From Endocalyx cinctus (lineage: Eukaryota; Ascomycota; Sordariomycetes; Amphisphaeriales; Apiosporaceae): a stretch of 64,000 nucleotides of DNA. Every line of letters starts with the position of its first letter. The stretch's first letter is position 1. The notes beneath the pieces were generated by a model. It ran no database searches, was not told where the DNA came from, and worked only from the letters and a program-made list of their open reading frames with translations. A program made the translations under genes and the position numbers. The stretch lies in NCBI GenBank assembly GCA_001600455.1, contig BCKC01000008.1:1957345-2021344 (forward strand), written 5' to 3'. Shown one piece after another: positions 1-11,303 of this stretch.

Positions 1-627
1 CATAATGAGCTCGAGAGATAAATAAAAATTGCTCAAATAATAGATCAGCCAAAGGTTTGGTAAAGTAAACACCCGTCGACGCTAAAAAAAAAAAATTAAG
101 GCCGGTTCAGTGGCTTTCTTTTAGTTTTAGTGAGTGAAATGCCACTGTAATCCCACTATCCTAGCGTCTCTTTTCACTATCTGGACTATTCAGCTTGTCG
201 GTTATTTTTGTCCTTTTTTAGAGGTCAGCAAACATTGCTCTACATAATATGTTACCAGCAAAAATATAACCTAGAATCTTCAGCTCACCAAGCTCTCTTA
301 CCAATACCATAATCAGCTTCATTGGTTACTCACTGTTGGTTTTATTGTCCTATCGACAAGATAAAAAGTGATTGGTCATATCATGTCATAAATCTCTCTT
401 TCGCTCGATATTTGTAGGCCATCTCCTACCAAATATCAACTGCTGTCGCAACCAACGACCTATCCATCTCGCGTGTACCCTGCCCAGCAGCCTCTTAACA
501 AATATCCGACCTGACCGCACTTTCCTTCCTCCTCTGAGTCTCCTTCGTCTTACCACGTACACTTCCGATAGGAGCTCAAACTCCCATTTAATATCTCGAA
601 GTCGGTAATAGTAAATTATTTTTAATC
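1..627. other. Upstream region of KOG1, no gene seen
   Basis: AT-rich leader and promoter sequence ahead of the KOG1 start codon. It holds an A tract near 86-97 and CT-rich stretches around 480-560 that are typical of fungal promoters. The open frames here lack coding character and I see no RNA gene. Confidence 0.5.
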
Positions 628-3600
628 ATGCCATCGCGCTTAACCTCTAGCGACTCTCACGCGGGAGCGCAAAAACATCTAAGGTCGAATCCTTCCGAAA
701 TTACAAACGGGCGCCCAGATAGTTCCACAGACGCAAGCGACACCGATAACAGACTTTCGAGCGCCCCCAGCAGACGAAAAAAACTTAATGTCGTAACTTC
801 TTTTGACGATTCTCAGCAGACTCGACCTAACCGGACATCTAAACCCCCGCTACTGAGGTCAAAAAGCGAACGGATCGTTCGACGCGAGGATGCGGAACCA
901 GCCGAGGAAGAAATATACGAATGGGGCGCGCGACATGGGTTTGAAGACCACTACCAATCCGAGGATATCATCTCTCAGTTGGCTAATGTGAGTGAAAACA
1001 CCTTTATACACGTCATATAATATTGTTTGTTTTAGGCTGCCTCCGTACTGCTTAGTCCCTCCGCAATGAAAACTCGTCATACGAGGCGGTTACTAATATT
1101 GTTCAGAATTGGTACATGTATTTTACCGACAAACGTCATGAGTCGACCGGACACCCTAAATCAACTACTATAGAGATAGAAGACTGGCGCATGCGGGATC
1201 GTTTGAAGACCGTGTCTGCCGCCTTAGCCGTGTGTCTGAACATAGGCGTCGAGCCTCCCGATCAGCTCAAAACCAACCCGGGAGCCAAACTAGAAGCATG
1301 GCAAGATCCTTTCGTACCCCCGGCAACTAAAGCCTTAGAAAGCATTGGCAAGGCTCTGCAAGCGCAGTACGAGAACATATCACTACGAACTCGATACAAA
1401 CAATACCTAGACCCGTCTGTTGAGGAGACCAAAAAGTTCTGTATGTCACTCCGAAGAAACGCCAAAGATGAGCGTGTCTTGCTTCACTACAACGGCCACG
1501 GCGTTCCAAAGCCCACGGCTTCTGGGGAGATATGGGTCTTCAACAAAAACTACACCCAGTACATCCCCATTTCCTTATATGACCTCCAGCAGTGGCTTCA
1601 GGCTCCCACAATATTCGTCTGGGATTGTTCGGAAGCTGGAAACATATTAAGTAACTATCACCGATTCGTCGAGAAGCACGAAGAGGAAGAAGAGGCCACT
1701 GCTGCCGCGGACCCAAAGTATGATAAGATCAAGTTTCGCTCTTATCTTCACCTTGCTGCTTGTGCCGCCAAGGAGAATCTGCCGACAAACCCCCTTTTAC
1801 CTGCCGATCTGTTTACCGCTTGCTTAACCACCCCGATAGAGATGGCTCTGTGGTTCTTTGTCTTGCAAAACCCTCTCAAGACAAACATAAGTCCAGAGCG
1901 AGCCAAGAAGCTTCCGGGCCGACTCCAGGAGAGGAGGACCCCTCTTGGCGAACTCAACTGGATATTTACTGCCATCACCGACACCATCGCTTGGACCTCG
2001 TTACCTAGGCAGCTCTTCCGCAAGTTTTTCAGGCAAGACCTCATGGTCGCGGCACTTTTCCGGAATTTCATATTAGCACAGAGGATCATGACTGTCTACG
2101 GGTGTCATCCTCAGTCGTATCCGGAACTACCCGACACCCACCAGCATCCTCTTTGGGAGAGTTGGGATCTCGCCGTGGACCTAGCGTTGGCCCAATTACC
2201 GATGCTTGAACGTAAGGAAGGCGGCGATGGCGTTGAGTACGAGTACCAGAGCTCGACCTTTTTTACGGAGCAGTTGACTGCTTTTGAGGTCTATCTTGCC
2301 CGAGGTGATGCTATGCAACAGAAGCCCCCCGAGCAGCTTCCGGTGGTGCTGCAAGTACTACTGAGCCAGCAACACAGAGTACGTGCTCTTATTTTGTTAG
2401 GCAGGTTTTTAGACCTAGGGCCGTGGGCAGTCCAGCTCGCTCTAAGTATCGGCATCTTTCCTTATGTCCTCAAGCTACTTCAGTCAGCCGCAGCCGAGCT
2501 GAAGCCGGTCATGGTCTTCATATGGACCCGAGTACTTGCTGTTGATATCTCCTGTCAACCCGATCTGATTAAAGATAGTGGTTACAACTACTTTGCGTCG
2601 ATATTAAAGCCGTCGGAAGGATTGCCTGTTGCCAATAGCGACGAACATAAAGCTATGTGTGCGTTTGTCCTATCGATGCTTTGCAAAGGTTATAAGCCCG
2701 GCCAAGTGGTCTGCAATCAGACGGATATCATGGCCTATTGCTTGGCACATCTCAAAAATGAGGATAATGTGTTACTCCGCCAATGGGCCTGCCTTTGCAT
2801 CAGTCAGCTTTGGAACGACCTGCCCGAGGCGAAATGGAAGGGAATCAGAGAAAATGCGCCGATGAAGCTATCCAGCCTCACCAAGGACCCGTGCTGCGAA
2901 GTACGAGCTGCAGTTGTTCATGCCATGACAACATTCCTCGGTATCCCAGATCTGACGGATGAAGTGGCTCGGATCGAGGACTCCATTGCTTGGACTCTTC
3001 TTGATATGGCGAACGATGGCAGTCCACTGGTTCGAAAAGAGTTACTGGTGTTCTTATCCCACTTCGTTCTCCGGTACGAGAATAAGTTTGTCGTGGCTGC
3101 TTATGAGCAGTTAGTCGAGGAGAAGGAATATTGTTTACATCCTCCTCAAGACGATGGGCTGGAACATAAGATGGGTTTACATTATGCGCGTCCCGAGAAC
3201 CGCAATGCCGATGGTACAATAAAGGCGACAGCTCAAGGCTTGTCTTTCAACACGGTGTTTGCCGCCTGCTGGAAACACATACTAATACTCAACGTCGACC
3301 CTCATCCCGAAGTCCAGAGGGATGCCACCATAATTGTTGATTACGTTCACAACGTCCTGCTGACCTCGGCCCCAGGACTGCTCGCTCAAGGCCTCGTCGA
3401 CGATGTCGTCAAGCGTGCGCGTCGAGTACGAAGTCACAAGAAACAGCTTTCTACGTCACGGAATAGTATAAATGGCGTGGCAGCTTCCGACATTCTCCCT
3501 GCAGAACCGTCTCCCGGACTTCTTAAGCGGACGGCCAGCTTATTGTTTCAGCTGCCGAGTATCTGGGGTACCGAGGACAAGTCGGCAAACTCCACACCAC

Positions 3601-5043
3601 TACCATCTCCTGAACTCTCCCGACACCAGGCCCCGAAATTCCGATATCCAGCGGAACGGAATGCGCCGCCGGAGCAAAATGACCAAGCCTCGGCATCTAC
3701 CAGCTACAATATAGCTCAAGAACCAGTATCCGGAGGCTTTCACGACCGTGATTTAAGCGATGCGCCTTCTCTTCCCCTCCCGAGCACGTTTCTGGATTGG
3801 TCAATAGAATATTTCCGCGAGCCTCAAATGAAGCCCAGCGAGGCTGAGGAGCCCGGCAGCACCGAGTATAATGAGCGACTCTGGAGAAGGTCGAGGAATG
3901 AGAGCATACTTCGAGAGACGCAACCTCAGAAACAGTTTGCCGGTAGTCATAAATGGAATAATCAGCTCTGTATCATGAACAACGCGGCACAGCCATCCAA
4001 GATGACGTTCCATCAATTCGAAGACCATCTTGCGGTCGCCGATGACGGCAATACAGTATATATCTGGGATTGGAAGAGACATACGAGGTTGAACAAGTTT
4101 TCGAATGGGAATCCTGAAGGTTCCAAGATCAGTGATTTGAAGTTTATCAACGAGGATGACACCGCATTTTTAATGACGGGCTCATCAGACGGCGTGCTTC
4201 GAATCTACAGAAACTATGACGCTGCGAAGACTACGGAGCTTGCATCGGCTTGGAGGGCACTAACTCACATGGTTCCAAGCAACGTCAATTCGGGAATGGT
4301 TTTCGACTGGCAGCAAGTCACCGGCAAGGTGCTCGTTGCAGGTGATGTTCGCGTCATCCGAGTTTGGGCGGCAGCCTCAGAAACGTGCGTAGTAGATATA
4401 CCGGCACGATCGGGATCCTGCGTGACGTCCCTGACGTCGGATCAGATGACTGGAAACATCTTCGTCGCAGGCTTCGGCGACGGCGCCGTGAGAGTTTTTG
4501 ACACACGCCTCCGGCCTCAGGAGTCGATGGTGAAGAAGTGGAAGGATGATTCCGATAGACAGTGGATCCGAAATGTGCACATGCAACGCGGCGGTCAACG
4601 AGAACTACTGTCGGCTAGTCGCAACGGGAAAGTCAAGTTGTGGGATATCCGTATGGATAATCCCCTCCGTGTCATACAGGCATCGCGCGATACGCTTCGG
4701 ACGGCAAGCGTTCATGAGCACCTGCCAGTATTTTCTGTGTAAGCTTCTCTTTTCCCCTTTTTTTTTCTTTTTGGTCTTACCGTGACAAAGGCTGACATCA
4801 AATTCTTACTTTAGTGGGACCTCCGCGCACACAGTCAAAGTTTTCAACTTCGACGGCCAAGAACTCTCTCGTATGGAGCCTTATTCAAGCTTCCTGCAAC
4901 AAAACCGCGGCGCCCCCATCGCAACGACAGCGTTTCATCCTCATCGTATGATTCTGGGTTGCGCCGCACGAGGTGACCACCATCTAAACCTCTTCACCTG
5001 CGCCGACGAGAAACCCGAGTCGTACTTCAACTCCAGTTTTTGA
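628..5043 (+). CDS. KOG1: TORC1 subunit KOG1/Raptor (Mip1 homologue)
   Basis: Scaffold subunit of TOR complex 1. It presents substrates to the Tor kinase at the vacuole or lysosome membrane and so couples nutrients to growth. Model: exons 628-987, 1107-4738 and 4815-5043, giving 1406 residues. Intron 1 ends just after a near-consensus branch site (TACTAAT at 1091), and both introns restore the frame exactly. The N-terminal Raptor caspase-like domain begins around residue 120 (NWYMYFTDKRHE) and contains YNGHG (His251) and WDCSEAG (Cys294), the positions of the caspase dyad. HEAT-type helices follow over roughly residues 430-870, then a Ser/Pro-rich linker, and a C-terminal WD40 propeller from about 1070 to the end. 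Length and domain order match fungal Raptors. The start is the first ATG in the open frame; the variable first 100 residues are less certain. Confidence 0.95.
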
Positions 5044-6133
5044 TGATATAATGCCCTAATTTTACTACTTCCCAATTACTATCCCTCCGTTCCTCATTAT
5101 TTTTTACCCTCCTTTTCGGTATTTACGATTTTCTTTACCACAGCGTACCAGGTATAGAAATATAATTTTAGAAATACTCGACCTAATCAAAAATTTCTTA
5201 TATTCCTTTTCCAACAACCGATTATTACATAATAAAGTTTCGCTTCTCTCACGGACTACTCGTATGGGGACGAAATTGAAAGAAAAGTATTTCTTATAAT
5301 AGTACTTAGGGAGGATGGTTTTCTCGGGATTTTCACGGCGGTTACTAGTTATTGAACTCTTATCGTATGTCAGAACGTATGAACGGCGTTGTTGTAGGGG
5401 GCATGTTTTGTTTGTTTGTTAGGCGATTACCCGCATGAGATAGGAGGATTGGTTGTCTGTATGGCTTGGTTTGACTTTACTTATATTTTCTCCCCTGGCA
5501 TTTACACGTACTGTGAATTATGCGGTTTATGTAATTAATTGCATTTCCCCCCTTTCATTACGCCGCCACCTCGAGTTGACCTGGACTAGTCGGAAAAGGG
5601 AGGTTCGAGAAAGGATGTGGTCGGTAATAATAATATGTTTCATGACGACGAGCTCCGTCTTTGATGTTTGCCCACCACTCGATATTTGGGCTTTAGTTTG
5701 ATTTTGGACGGCTCGTCATGTCGATTTCAATGAGTTGATACTTCACACAGCAAGTCTACTTAATGTCTTGTACTTAATGGGTTACGCAATCCGCGAGTTT
5801 TATATCACAGATCGAGGGCCTCGGCATGTATTTACTATTAACTTAATTATGAGTAATGCAAAAATATCTAGCTGCGCTATTTCAAATTATATCCTATCAA
5901 TGCTCTTGACTCAATTCGCTGTTTTGATCCGACGCTTCCAGCTTCCCAGATGGGACTAAGTCCACTCGCTCAAAATGATGATATTTCGCCCAGTACTACC
6001 AATGTCTCAAGGTACCTCAAATACACGGTACATATATACATACCCCCTTTAATCAGAGTCGGAATTTTTTTTTTTTCTGTTTTCTCGCCGAGAAGAAGGG
6101 AGCTCGACCATCGGTTGATAGAAAAGACCTTCT
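5044..6133. other. Spacer between convergent KOG1 and the repeat-protein gene
   Basis: AT-rich 3' flank shared by two convergently transcribed genes. It includes a T run near 6066-6076. Open frames are short and show no recognisable protein; I see no RNA gene. Confidence 0.5.
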
Positions 6134-7657
6134 TCACCCCCTTGGGCGTGTGATGCTAACGCTGCGAATATCGAGCTCTACCGGCGCGGTCTTCTTTACT
6201 GATTCGGGAAGTAGTAATGAAAGAGTAGGGCGAGCGTAAAATTGATCCTCGCTCTTAGGCTTTCTCGGGTACCATCGTCCCTGTTCGAGGCTAATCGAAT
6301 AGCGACGTTCGAAATACGATTTAGCGTTGGCGGCCGGTAAGTCGGGTGGTGCCGAGGTGGCTTCCGATGGGCGGTAGTAGTTATGTGTCTCGTCCTCTTC
6401 GTTTTCTTCTTCGTTTTCAGGTTTTGCTTGAGCTTCAGGGTTTACTTCGGCTTCAGGTTCTCCTTCGGCTTCAGGTTCTGCTTCAGCTTCGGGTTCTGCT
6501 TCGGCTTCAGGTTCTGCTTCAGCTTCAGGTTCTGCTTCAGCTTCAGGTTCTGCTTCAGCTTCAGGTTCTGCTTCAGCTTCAGGTTCTGCTTCAGCTTCAG
6601 GCTCTGCTTCAACTTCAGCTTTTACTTCTGCTTCTGCTTCTGCTTCTGTGTCTGTTTCTATTTCAGCTAGGGTGTCTTCTGACAGAAAGGAGGAGCTAGA
6701 TATATCGTCCCCCTGGTTTTCTTTTTCTGCTTCAGCTTCATCTTGAAACATATTGAAGCCTGCGTGCCACGGGTACGAGGTATACATAGAATTGTAATCT
6801 CCATAAGCGTAATACTGACTTTGTTCTACCGCTTCATATCCTTCTCGCTCGTGGCCGGACTCCCGGCTAGGACCTGCTCCGCCCTGATCTACCACCCGTT
6901 TGATCTGTTTCAGGTAATACGAGTGCATTGCGGCGTGGTATTCCTTGAGACGCTCGCGCATCAAGCGTCGTCGGTCTCGGAGCTGGTCCCTCGTCGGGAC
7001 TTCGGGATCCTCGTCGACGGGTCTCGCCTGGGTCGCCGTGAACAATGCGGGAGATATTCGTCCTAGCAGAGGAGGCTGCGGCTGCTCGAAACGGAGGATA
7101 CGTCAGCTTTGTGTCTAGTATTTCCCAAAAAAAAAAAAAAAAAGGGAGAGGCCAAAATTCGGAATTTCCTTTCTTGAACTTCATGCCATTCTAATAATCA
7201 TAGTTCTCGGGGATCCGGGCAGCAGGGGGGGAGGGCTACTCGCCCTTTGATTCCGAGGGGTACCATCTTCTCCTTGCAACGCGTCGTAGTCCTCTTTGAG
7301 GGAGACGAAGTCATCTTCGAGCGCGTCGTAGGCTCCCTCCAACGCATCGTGGTCTTCTTGCAGCGCGCGATACTCGTCTCTCGTCTCGCGGTGGGCTTCT
7401 TCCAACGTGCGGTGCTCTTCCTTGAGCGCGCGGTAGTCTCGCTCCAGCGAGCGGTAGTCCTTCTCCAACGCGCGGTGGTCTTTTTCCAACGTGCGATAGT
7501 CTTCTTTCGCCGCGTCGTGTTCTTTTTCCCTCGCGCGGTGCTCTTCTTCCATCGTGCGGTAGCCTTCTTCCAGCATGCGGAAGCCTTCTGCCAGCGTGCG
7601 GTGGCCTGCTGCCATCATGCGGTGGCCTGCCGTGGGTGCGGGGGGACGTTCAGCCAT
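6134..7657 (-). CDS. Unrecognised repeat protein: heptad coiled coil plus acidic Glu-Ala-Pro tail
   Basis: I do not recognise this gene. Starting at the ATG at 7657 (MAERPPAPTAGHRMM), the minus strand encodes about 15 near-perfect seven-residue units of the type DYRALEK/DHRTLEE, hence a long charged coiled coil. A second open stretch (7062-6134) encodes a basic helical segment, a Tyr-rich part, then about ten AEAEPE units and an acidic end. That stretch has no ATG near its beginning. It joins the first in frame if an intron runs from 7263 (GTACCC) to 7063 (TGCTAG), with a 17-nt pyrimidine tract and a GCTGAC branch-like site inside it; the product would be 440 residues. The donor is weak. Alternatives are two genes: 7657-7181 (158 residues, Pro-rich end) and a second starting at the internal ATG at 6961. 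No signal peptide or membrane segment is seen. Confidence 0.5.
6433..6612. repeat. 18-bp coding minisatellite, about ten units
   Basis: Ten tandem 18-bp units (plus-strand form CTTCAGGTTCTGCTTCAG). Five units at 6505-6594 are identical and the outer ones differ by one to a few bases. On the minus strand each unit encodes a six-residue Ala/Glu/Pro repeat. The identical core points to recent expansion by slippage or unequal exchange, and the unit length keeps the frame. Confidence 0.95.
7280..7620 (-). repeat. Degenerate 21-bp coding repeat (heptads)
   Basis: A 21-bp periodicity encodes (D/E)(Y/H)RxLE(K/E) units on the minus strand. Copies are diverged in DNA but conserved in residue pattern, with Tyr or His followed by Arg and Leu at fixed spacing. 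This is the heptad spacing of a continuous coiled coil. Confidence 0.85.
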
Positions 7658-8538
7658 CGTGTCGTTCTGATAAGGGAGAAGAGCTAAATTGAAGGAGAGA
7701 AGGGGAAGCAAAAAGGGTAATGCAAGAGATAAGAGAAGAGGATGCCTTCCTATCGGAAAATATCGTTCTTGACGGCGAAGATCTAAAGACTGATAGAAAT
7801 AAGGAGAATGTTAGAGTGAGAATAGACAGATAGATGGATAGGTGGGTGTCTTGCTTTATTTTTATCCAATATTCCAAACTTGATAGTTTTATTATAAATA
7901 TCTCGAGGGTAAGGGATGATATATGGGATAGAGGATATGATAATAAGACTTGGTTTGTATATGTTTGTGTGAAGTTTAGATTATATAGAGTACTAAGAAT
8001 GAATTCATAGCTTTGTTGGTGAGAGATAACGAGATGAACTGAATATTTGAATGATGGCATCGCTCCTATCTTGTCAGAAATAGACTGCAATTACTTCCAA
8101 GGTTCCAACAGTCTCTATGGAAAGTTCATGTTATTACATTCATCCACCCTCTACCCATAATCTACCAGGTTCGGAGAGAGGAGATTACCGTAACACCGTA
8201 GAACAGACTTGGACTTCTTCATTATATCCATAAATTAAGGTAGGTACGATAGTTATCACAGGATAAATTGAAACCACATAGAAATCACGTATCAATCAAT
8301 ATCCATAGATGATACCACTTTGAAGATATTCAAACTTGGGAAATGAGAAATCAATACTATCTGTATAATGGATGATATGAAGAGTGAAGGAGCGACTTGG
8401 TGAGAGAAGTAACGGTGCTCGTGATCGAAATCACCAGTTGCCAAAGTAAACAAGTCACTGTTTGTTATTTCTTTATTTCTTCCATTCATTCAGCAATCAC
8501 TACATATCGTCTTTTATTTCCATAATCAAGTAAAAAGA
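7658..8538. other. Spacer upstream of the repeat-protein gene, no gene seen
   Basis: AT-rich promoter-like sequence between the divergent repeat-protein gene and the tRNA gene. No reading frame with coding character was found on either strand. Confidence 0.5.
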
Positions 8539-8637
8539 GCCCATTTGGAGCAGTGGTTAGCTCGCTGGCCTCCGATGAATTGTATACATTCGTTAACTCT
8601 CAGCCAGAAGTCACGGGTTCGAATCCCGTAATGGGTG
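8539..8637 (+). tRNA. tRNA-Arg(CCG) with a 26-nt intron
   Basis: A complete cloverleaf folds: acceptor GCCCATT/AATGGGT (first pair G.U), D stem GAGC/GCTC, anticodon stem CTGGC/GCCAG, T arm ACGGG-TTCGAAT-CCCGT, and discriminator G. The anticodon loop reads C-T-CCG-A, then an intron at 8576-8601 in the canonical position after base 37, then A. Anticodon CCG reads the arginine codon CGG. CCA is not encoded, as expected in a nuclear eukaryotic gene. A T run at 8642-8650 follows as the Pol III terminator. Confidence 0.93.
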
Positions 8638-8641
8638 ATTA

Positions 8642-8650
8642 TTTTTTTTT
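8642..8650 (+). terminator. Pol III terminator of tRNA-Arg
   Basis: An uninterrupted T run begins five bases after the tRNA discriminator base, the standard RNA polymerase III stop signal. Confidence 0.85.
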
Positions 8651-8885
8651 GTCGAGACTTCCTTTTCGATTGTTTACCTATCGATAAGTTTGTCTAAGTA
8701 AGAATGCCTATCGCTACGAGGAGTGGACCATATCATCAGTAATATGGAACCATCCCTCGATTTATTTTTGTCGCTATTATTTATCCTATCATGATTCAGT
8801 GGTCCAACTTCAATCCAGCTGATAGAGGACCAAAAGCCACCCTCGATTCATCTCAATTTCCCTTTCCTAACCCACAGTCGCCGAA

Positions 8886-9305
8886 CTACCGGATCACCAA
8901 CCAATGAGCAAGAAACCCACACCAGAACACCGTGCCTATCACATTGACCCATCCTCTTCTTGTCGCCATCTTAACCGTAGGACATCCCCCGCTTACATAA
9001 ACAGGCTGTTGTCCCGGGACGTAGCAAGAGAAGCGCACGCTCGTGGCGCCGTAACCCGTCAAATCGACGCACCCGTCGGTATAGGCCGTCAGGACCGCAG
9101 ATTGATCCCGGCAGTCCCCCGCCGTCGATAGCAGTAGCATCGCCGAGGCTCCATTATTACCACAATCCGAACTGGTTTGGTCTATTATCAGAGACCCCAC
9201 GCCCGACTGCAGGTTGAGACATTGGTCGTTGCTCAGCCCGAAGATATTGTCAGAAGCCGGCCTGTCGCATGCCGTATCGCGGAAGATGACCATATTTGTG
9301 CTCAT
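8886..9305 (-). CDS. Small cysteine-rich hypothetical protein
   Basis: Single open frame of 139 residues from an ATG (MSTNMVIFRDTAC). It contains eight cysteines in spaced CxnC order, including NDQCLNL, DGCVDLTG and VRFSCYV. The composition resembles small secreted fungal proteins, but no signal peptide is visible at this start and none was found in the next 180 bases upstream. The hydrophobic C terminus may be an artefact: a GTAAGC donor lies within the PVYVSGG codons (about 8995) and could remove part of it. I do not recognise the family. The 3' neighbour is the tRNA-Arg gene. Confidence 0.45.
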   Translation of the reverse strand: MSTNMVIFRDTACDRPASDNIFGLSNDQCLNLQSGVGSLIIDQTSSDCGNNGASAMLLLSTAGDCRDQSAVLTAYTDGCVDLTGYGATSVRFSCYVPGQQPVYVSGGCPTVKMATRRGWVNVIGTVFWCGFLAHWLVIR

Positions 9306-10521
9306 ATTGTATATTCTTCGATTTATCGTATCGTTTCCTCGTTCTCGTTCTCTCCTTTTTTGATTTTCAGTAGCTAGGCTGAGATGCAGAGCTATTATGG
9401 AGTAAATCTGATTATTTCCTACACCGCCGCCGGTACTTTGGAGCAGATACGTGGAACATTTTCAGCAAAAAGAAGCAATGATGAATCAAGATGGACTAGA
9501 TGGACTAGATGAACTAGATAGATCCATGTAGATTAGGTACATATACGAATCATCGCATCATTCGTCCGTTTTCTTAAGCATTAAAGTTTAGTCAGCCGTT
9601 GGGACGTGAGAGATTTGGTTAAATAGATTCATTTGCTCGTCTGTTCGTTCAGTACACCCTACCTTACCTACCTATTAATTCTCCCATGCCGACTAGATAT
9701 TGTGTATCACACGATAGTTGAAACTGACGCTCGGCTGTAAATTTGACCTTTCACAGGCTACCATAGCACCGCTATTGAGGATTATTTCCAATAGTCCGCC
9801 ATATCATGCATTGACCAACTTTAAGTGAACACACACGCCTACCTGACGTTCACTTATTGTACTTTTCCTCCTAGATTAGAAATATCGTGGCTTTCAGGGA
9901 CTTATTGTAAATAGGATACTCTCACGTGTCATTACCATCGGAGATAAGATGACATGGCATATCTCTAGATCAAAAGCGTACATTTTTCACATCATTCGCA
10001 CATTTGACTTAACCTAGGACATATTAACAAAAAAGACGTTACACGGTAGACGTTTACATACTAGCGTCGTCGTATTCAATATGAGGGAACGAGCGCAGAG
10101 AACAATTTACTTGCTCGGCTTGAAAATCCCCGATTCCACCCCACCGGCAACACATCCCGAATACCGGATTGGCCCCGCTCTTTATGAACCTCCACTCTAT
10201 CGGCTTTTTCCCCTTATCTATTTGTTACATTAAATCAAAATCAAAGACAAGTCCTATTATCACGTATTATAACTCCGGTGCTGGTCGGAGACAACTCAGT
10301 TGGTTCATCGTATTCACCCGAGAGTATAAAAGGTATTTTAACCCGCGGTAGACTACGGTCTGGCGGAAGAATTCTATTGTTGATTGGCGCCTATATAATT
10401 ATCTTTACATACCCGTTTGTCTCACCACTCATCAACCGTATACGAATTTATATTAAATAGTAGAAGAAGTTACACGCAAGAAGATAAAAAAGGAAAGGAA
10501 AAGGAAAAAAGAAGGGAAATC
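9306..10521. other. Promoter region of the DJ-1-like gene
   Basis: AT-rich spacer between divergent genes. It includes three imperfect 10-bp repeats of the TGGACTAGAT type at about 9490-9522 and a TATA-like element at 10325. No coding frame is supported. Confidence 0.5.
10325..10333 (+). promoter_or_regulatory. TATA-like element of the DJ-1-like gene
   Basis: TATAAAAGG lies about 190 bases upstream of the ATG at 10522, within the usual fungal range for a TATA box plus leader. Assigned by sequence and position only. Confidence 0.45.
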
Positions 10522-11303
10522 ATGTCATCAACGCAAGCCAAGGCGGCGTCCCCGCCGACTAAATTCGCCGTGGCTTTATTTCCGGGGTTCCAAGCGCTCG
10601 ACGTGTTCGGACCGCTCGACATCCTCAACATGCTCTCCAAGACGTCTCCTTTGACGTTATACGTGCTCGCGGCGACGAAGGAGCCCGTCACGACGATGAC
10701 CCGGCTCGGCGGGACCGCGGATTTTCCCGTCGGCCAGGAGATCGTCCCGACCCACACGTTCGACGCCTGCCCGGACGACCTCGAGGTCCTGCTCGTCCCG
10801 GGCGGGTTCGGCCTTCGCGACGAGGCGAACGTCGCGCCCCTCCAGAAGTTCGTCAAGAAGCGTTTCCCCAGGCTGAGGTTCCTGCTCACCGTCTGCACCG
10901 GGAGCACCGCCGTGGCGCCGACGGGGATCTTGGATGGGAGGAGGGCTACTTCGAATAAGTTATCTTGGGATTTGGTATGTTCTTTCTCTCTCCCACCTCC
11001 TATTTTTTGGGACGGACTTCTACTTTTACTACTAATACGTCTCATCGTTTCAAACGTTGTTATCGCTGACACGCCGCTTAAATTAAACAGACTTCCCGCG
11101 GCCCTAAAGTCCACTGGGTGTATAAGGCGAGGTGGGTAGAAGACGGAAACGTATGGACCTCGTCCGGCGTCTCGGCTGGTATGGATATGATGTACGCTTT
11201 CCTCGCAAGCCAATACGGCGAGGAAACTGCGACGGAGCTCGCCGAGCTGGCTGAGTATATACGGCATACGGACCCTGGCGATGATCCGTTTGCCAAGTTA
11301 TGA
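10522..11303 (+). CDS. DJ-1/PfpI family protein
   Basis: Glutamine-amidotransferase-like fold of the DJ-1/PfpI superfamily. Fungal members are mostly uncharacterised; related bacterial enzymes include isonitrile hydratase. Exons 10522-10974 and 11091-11303 are joined in phase 0 (donor GTATGT, branch GCTGAC, acceptor ACAG), giving 221 residues. The start of the domain is FAVALFPGFQALDVFGPLDIL. The nucleophile elbow is LLTVCTGST with Cys125. It is followed by the family-typical ATSNKLSWDL and, across the splice, a VHWVYKARWVEDG segment and a GVSAGMDM segment. There is no signal peptide, so it is likely cytosolic. Third codon positions are strongly G/C, unlike KOG1. Substrate cannot be deduced. 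Confidence 0.92.

Noticed and set aside
6346..6699. Plus-strand open frames rich in Leu/Gln or Phe over the minisatellite
   Set aside because: The 18-bp repeat lacks stops in several frames, so long antisense frames are automatic. Their composition is a mirror of the minus-strand repeat.
7247..7687. Plus-strand frame over the heptad repeat
   Set aside because: Shadow of the 21-bp repeat; the minus-strand reading gives a proper coiled coil and has an ATG in good context.
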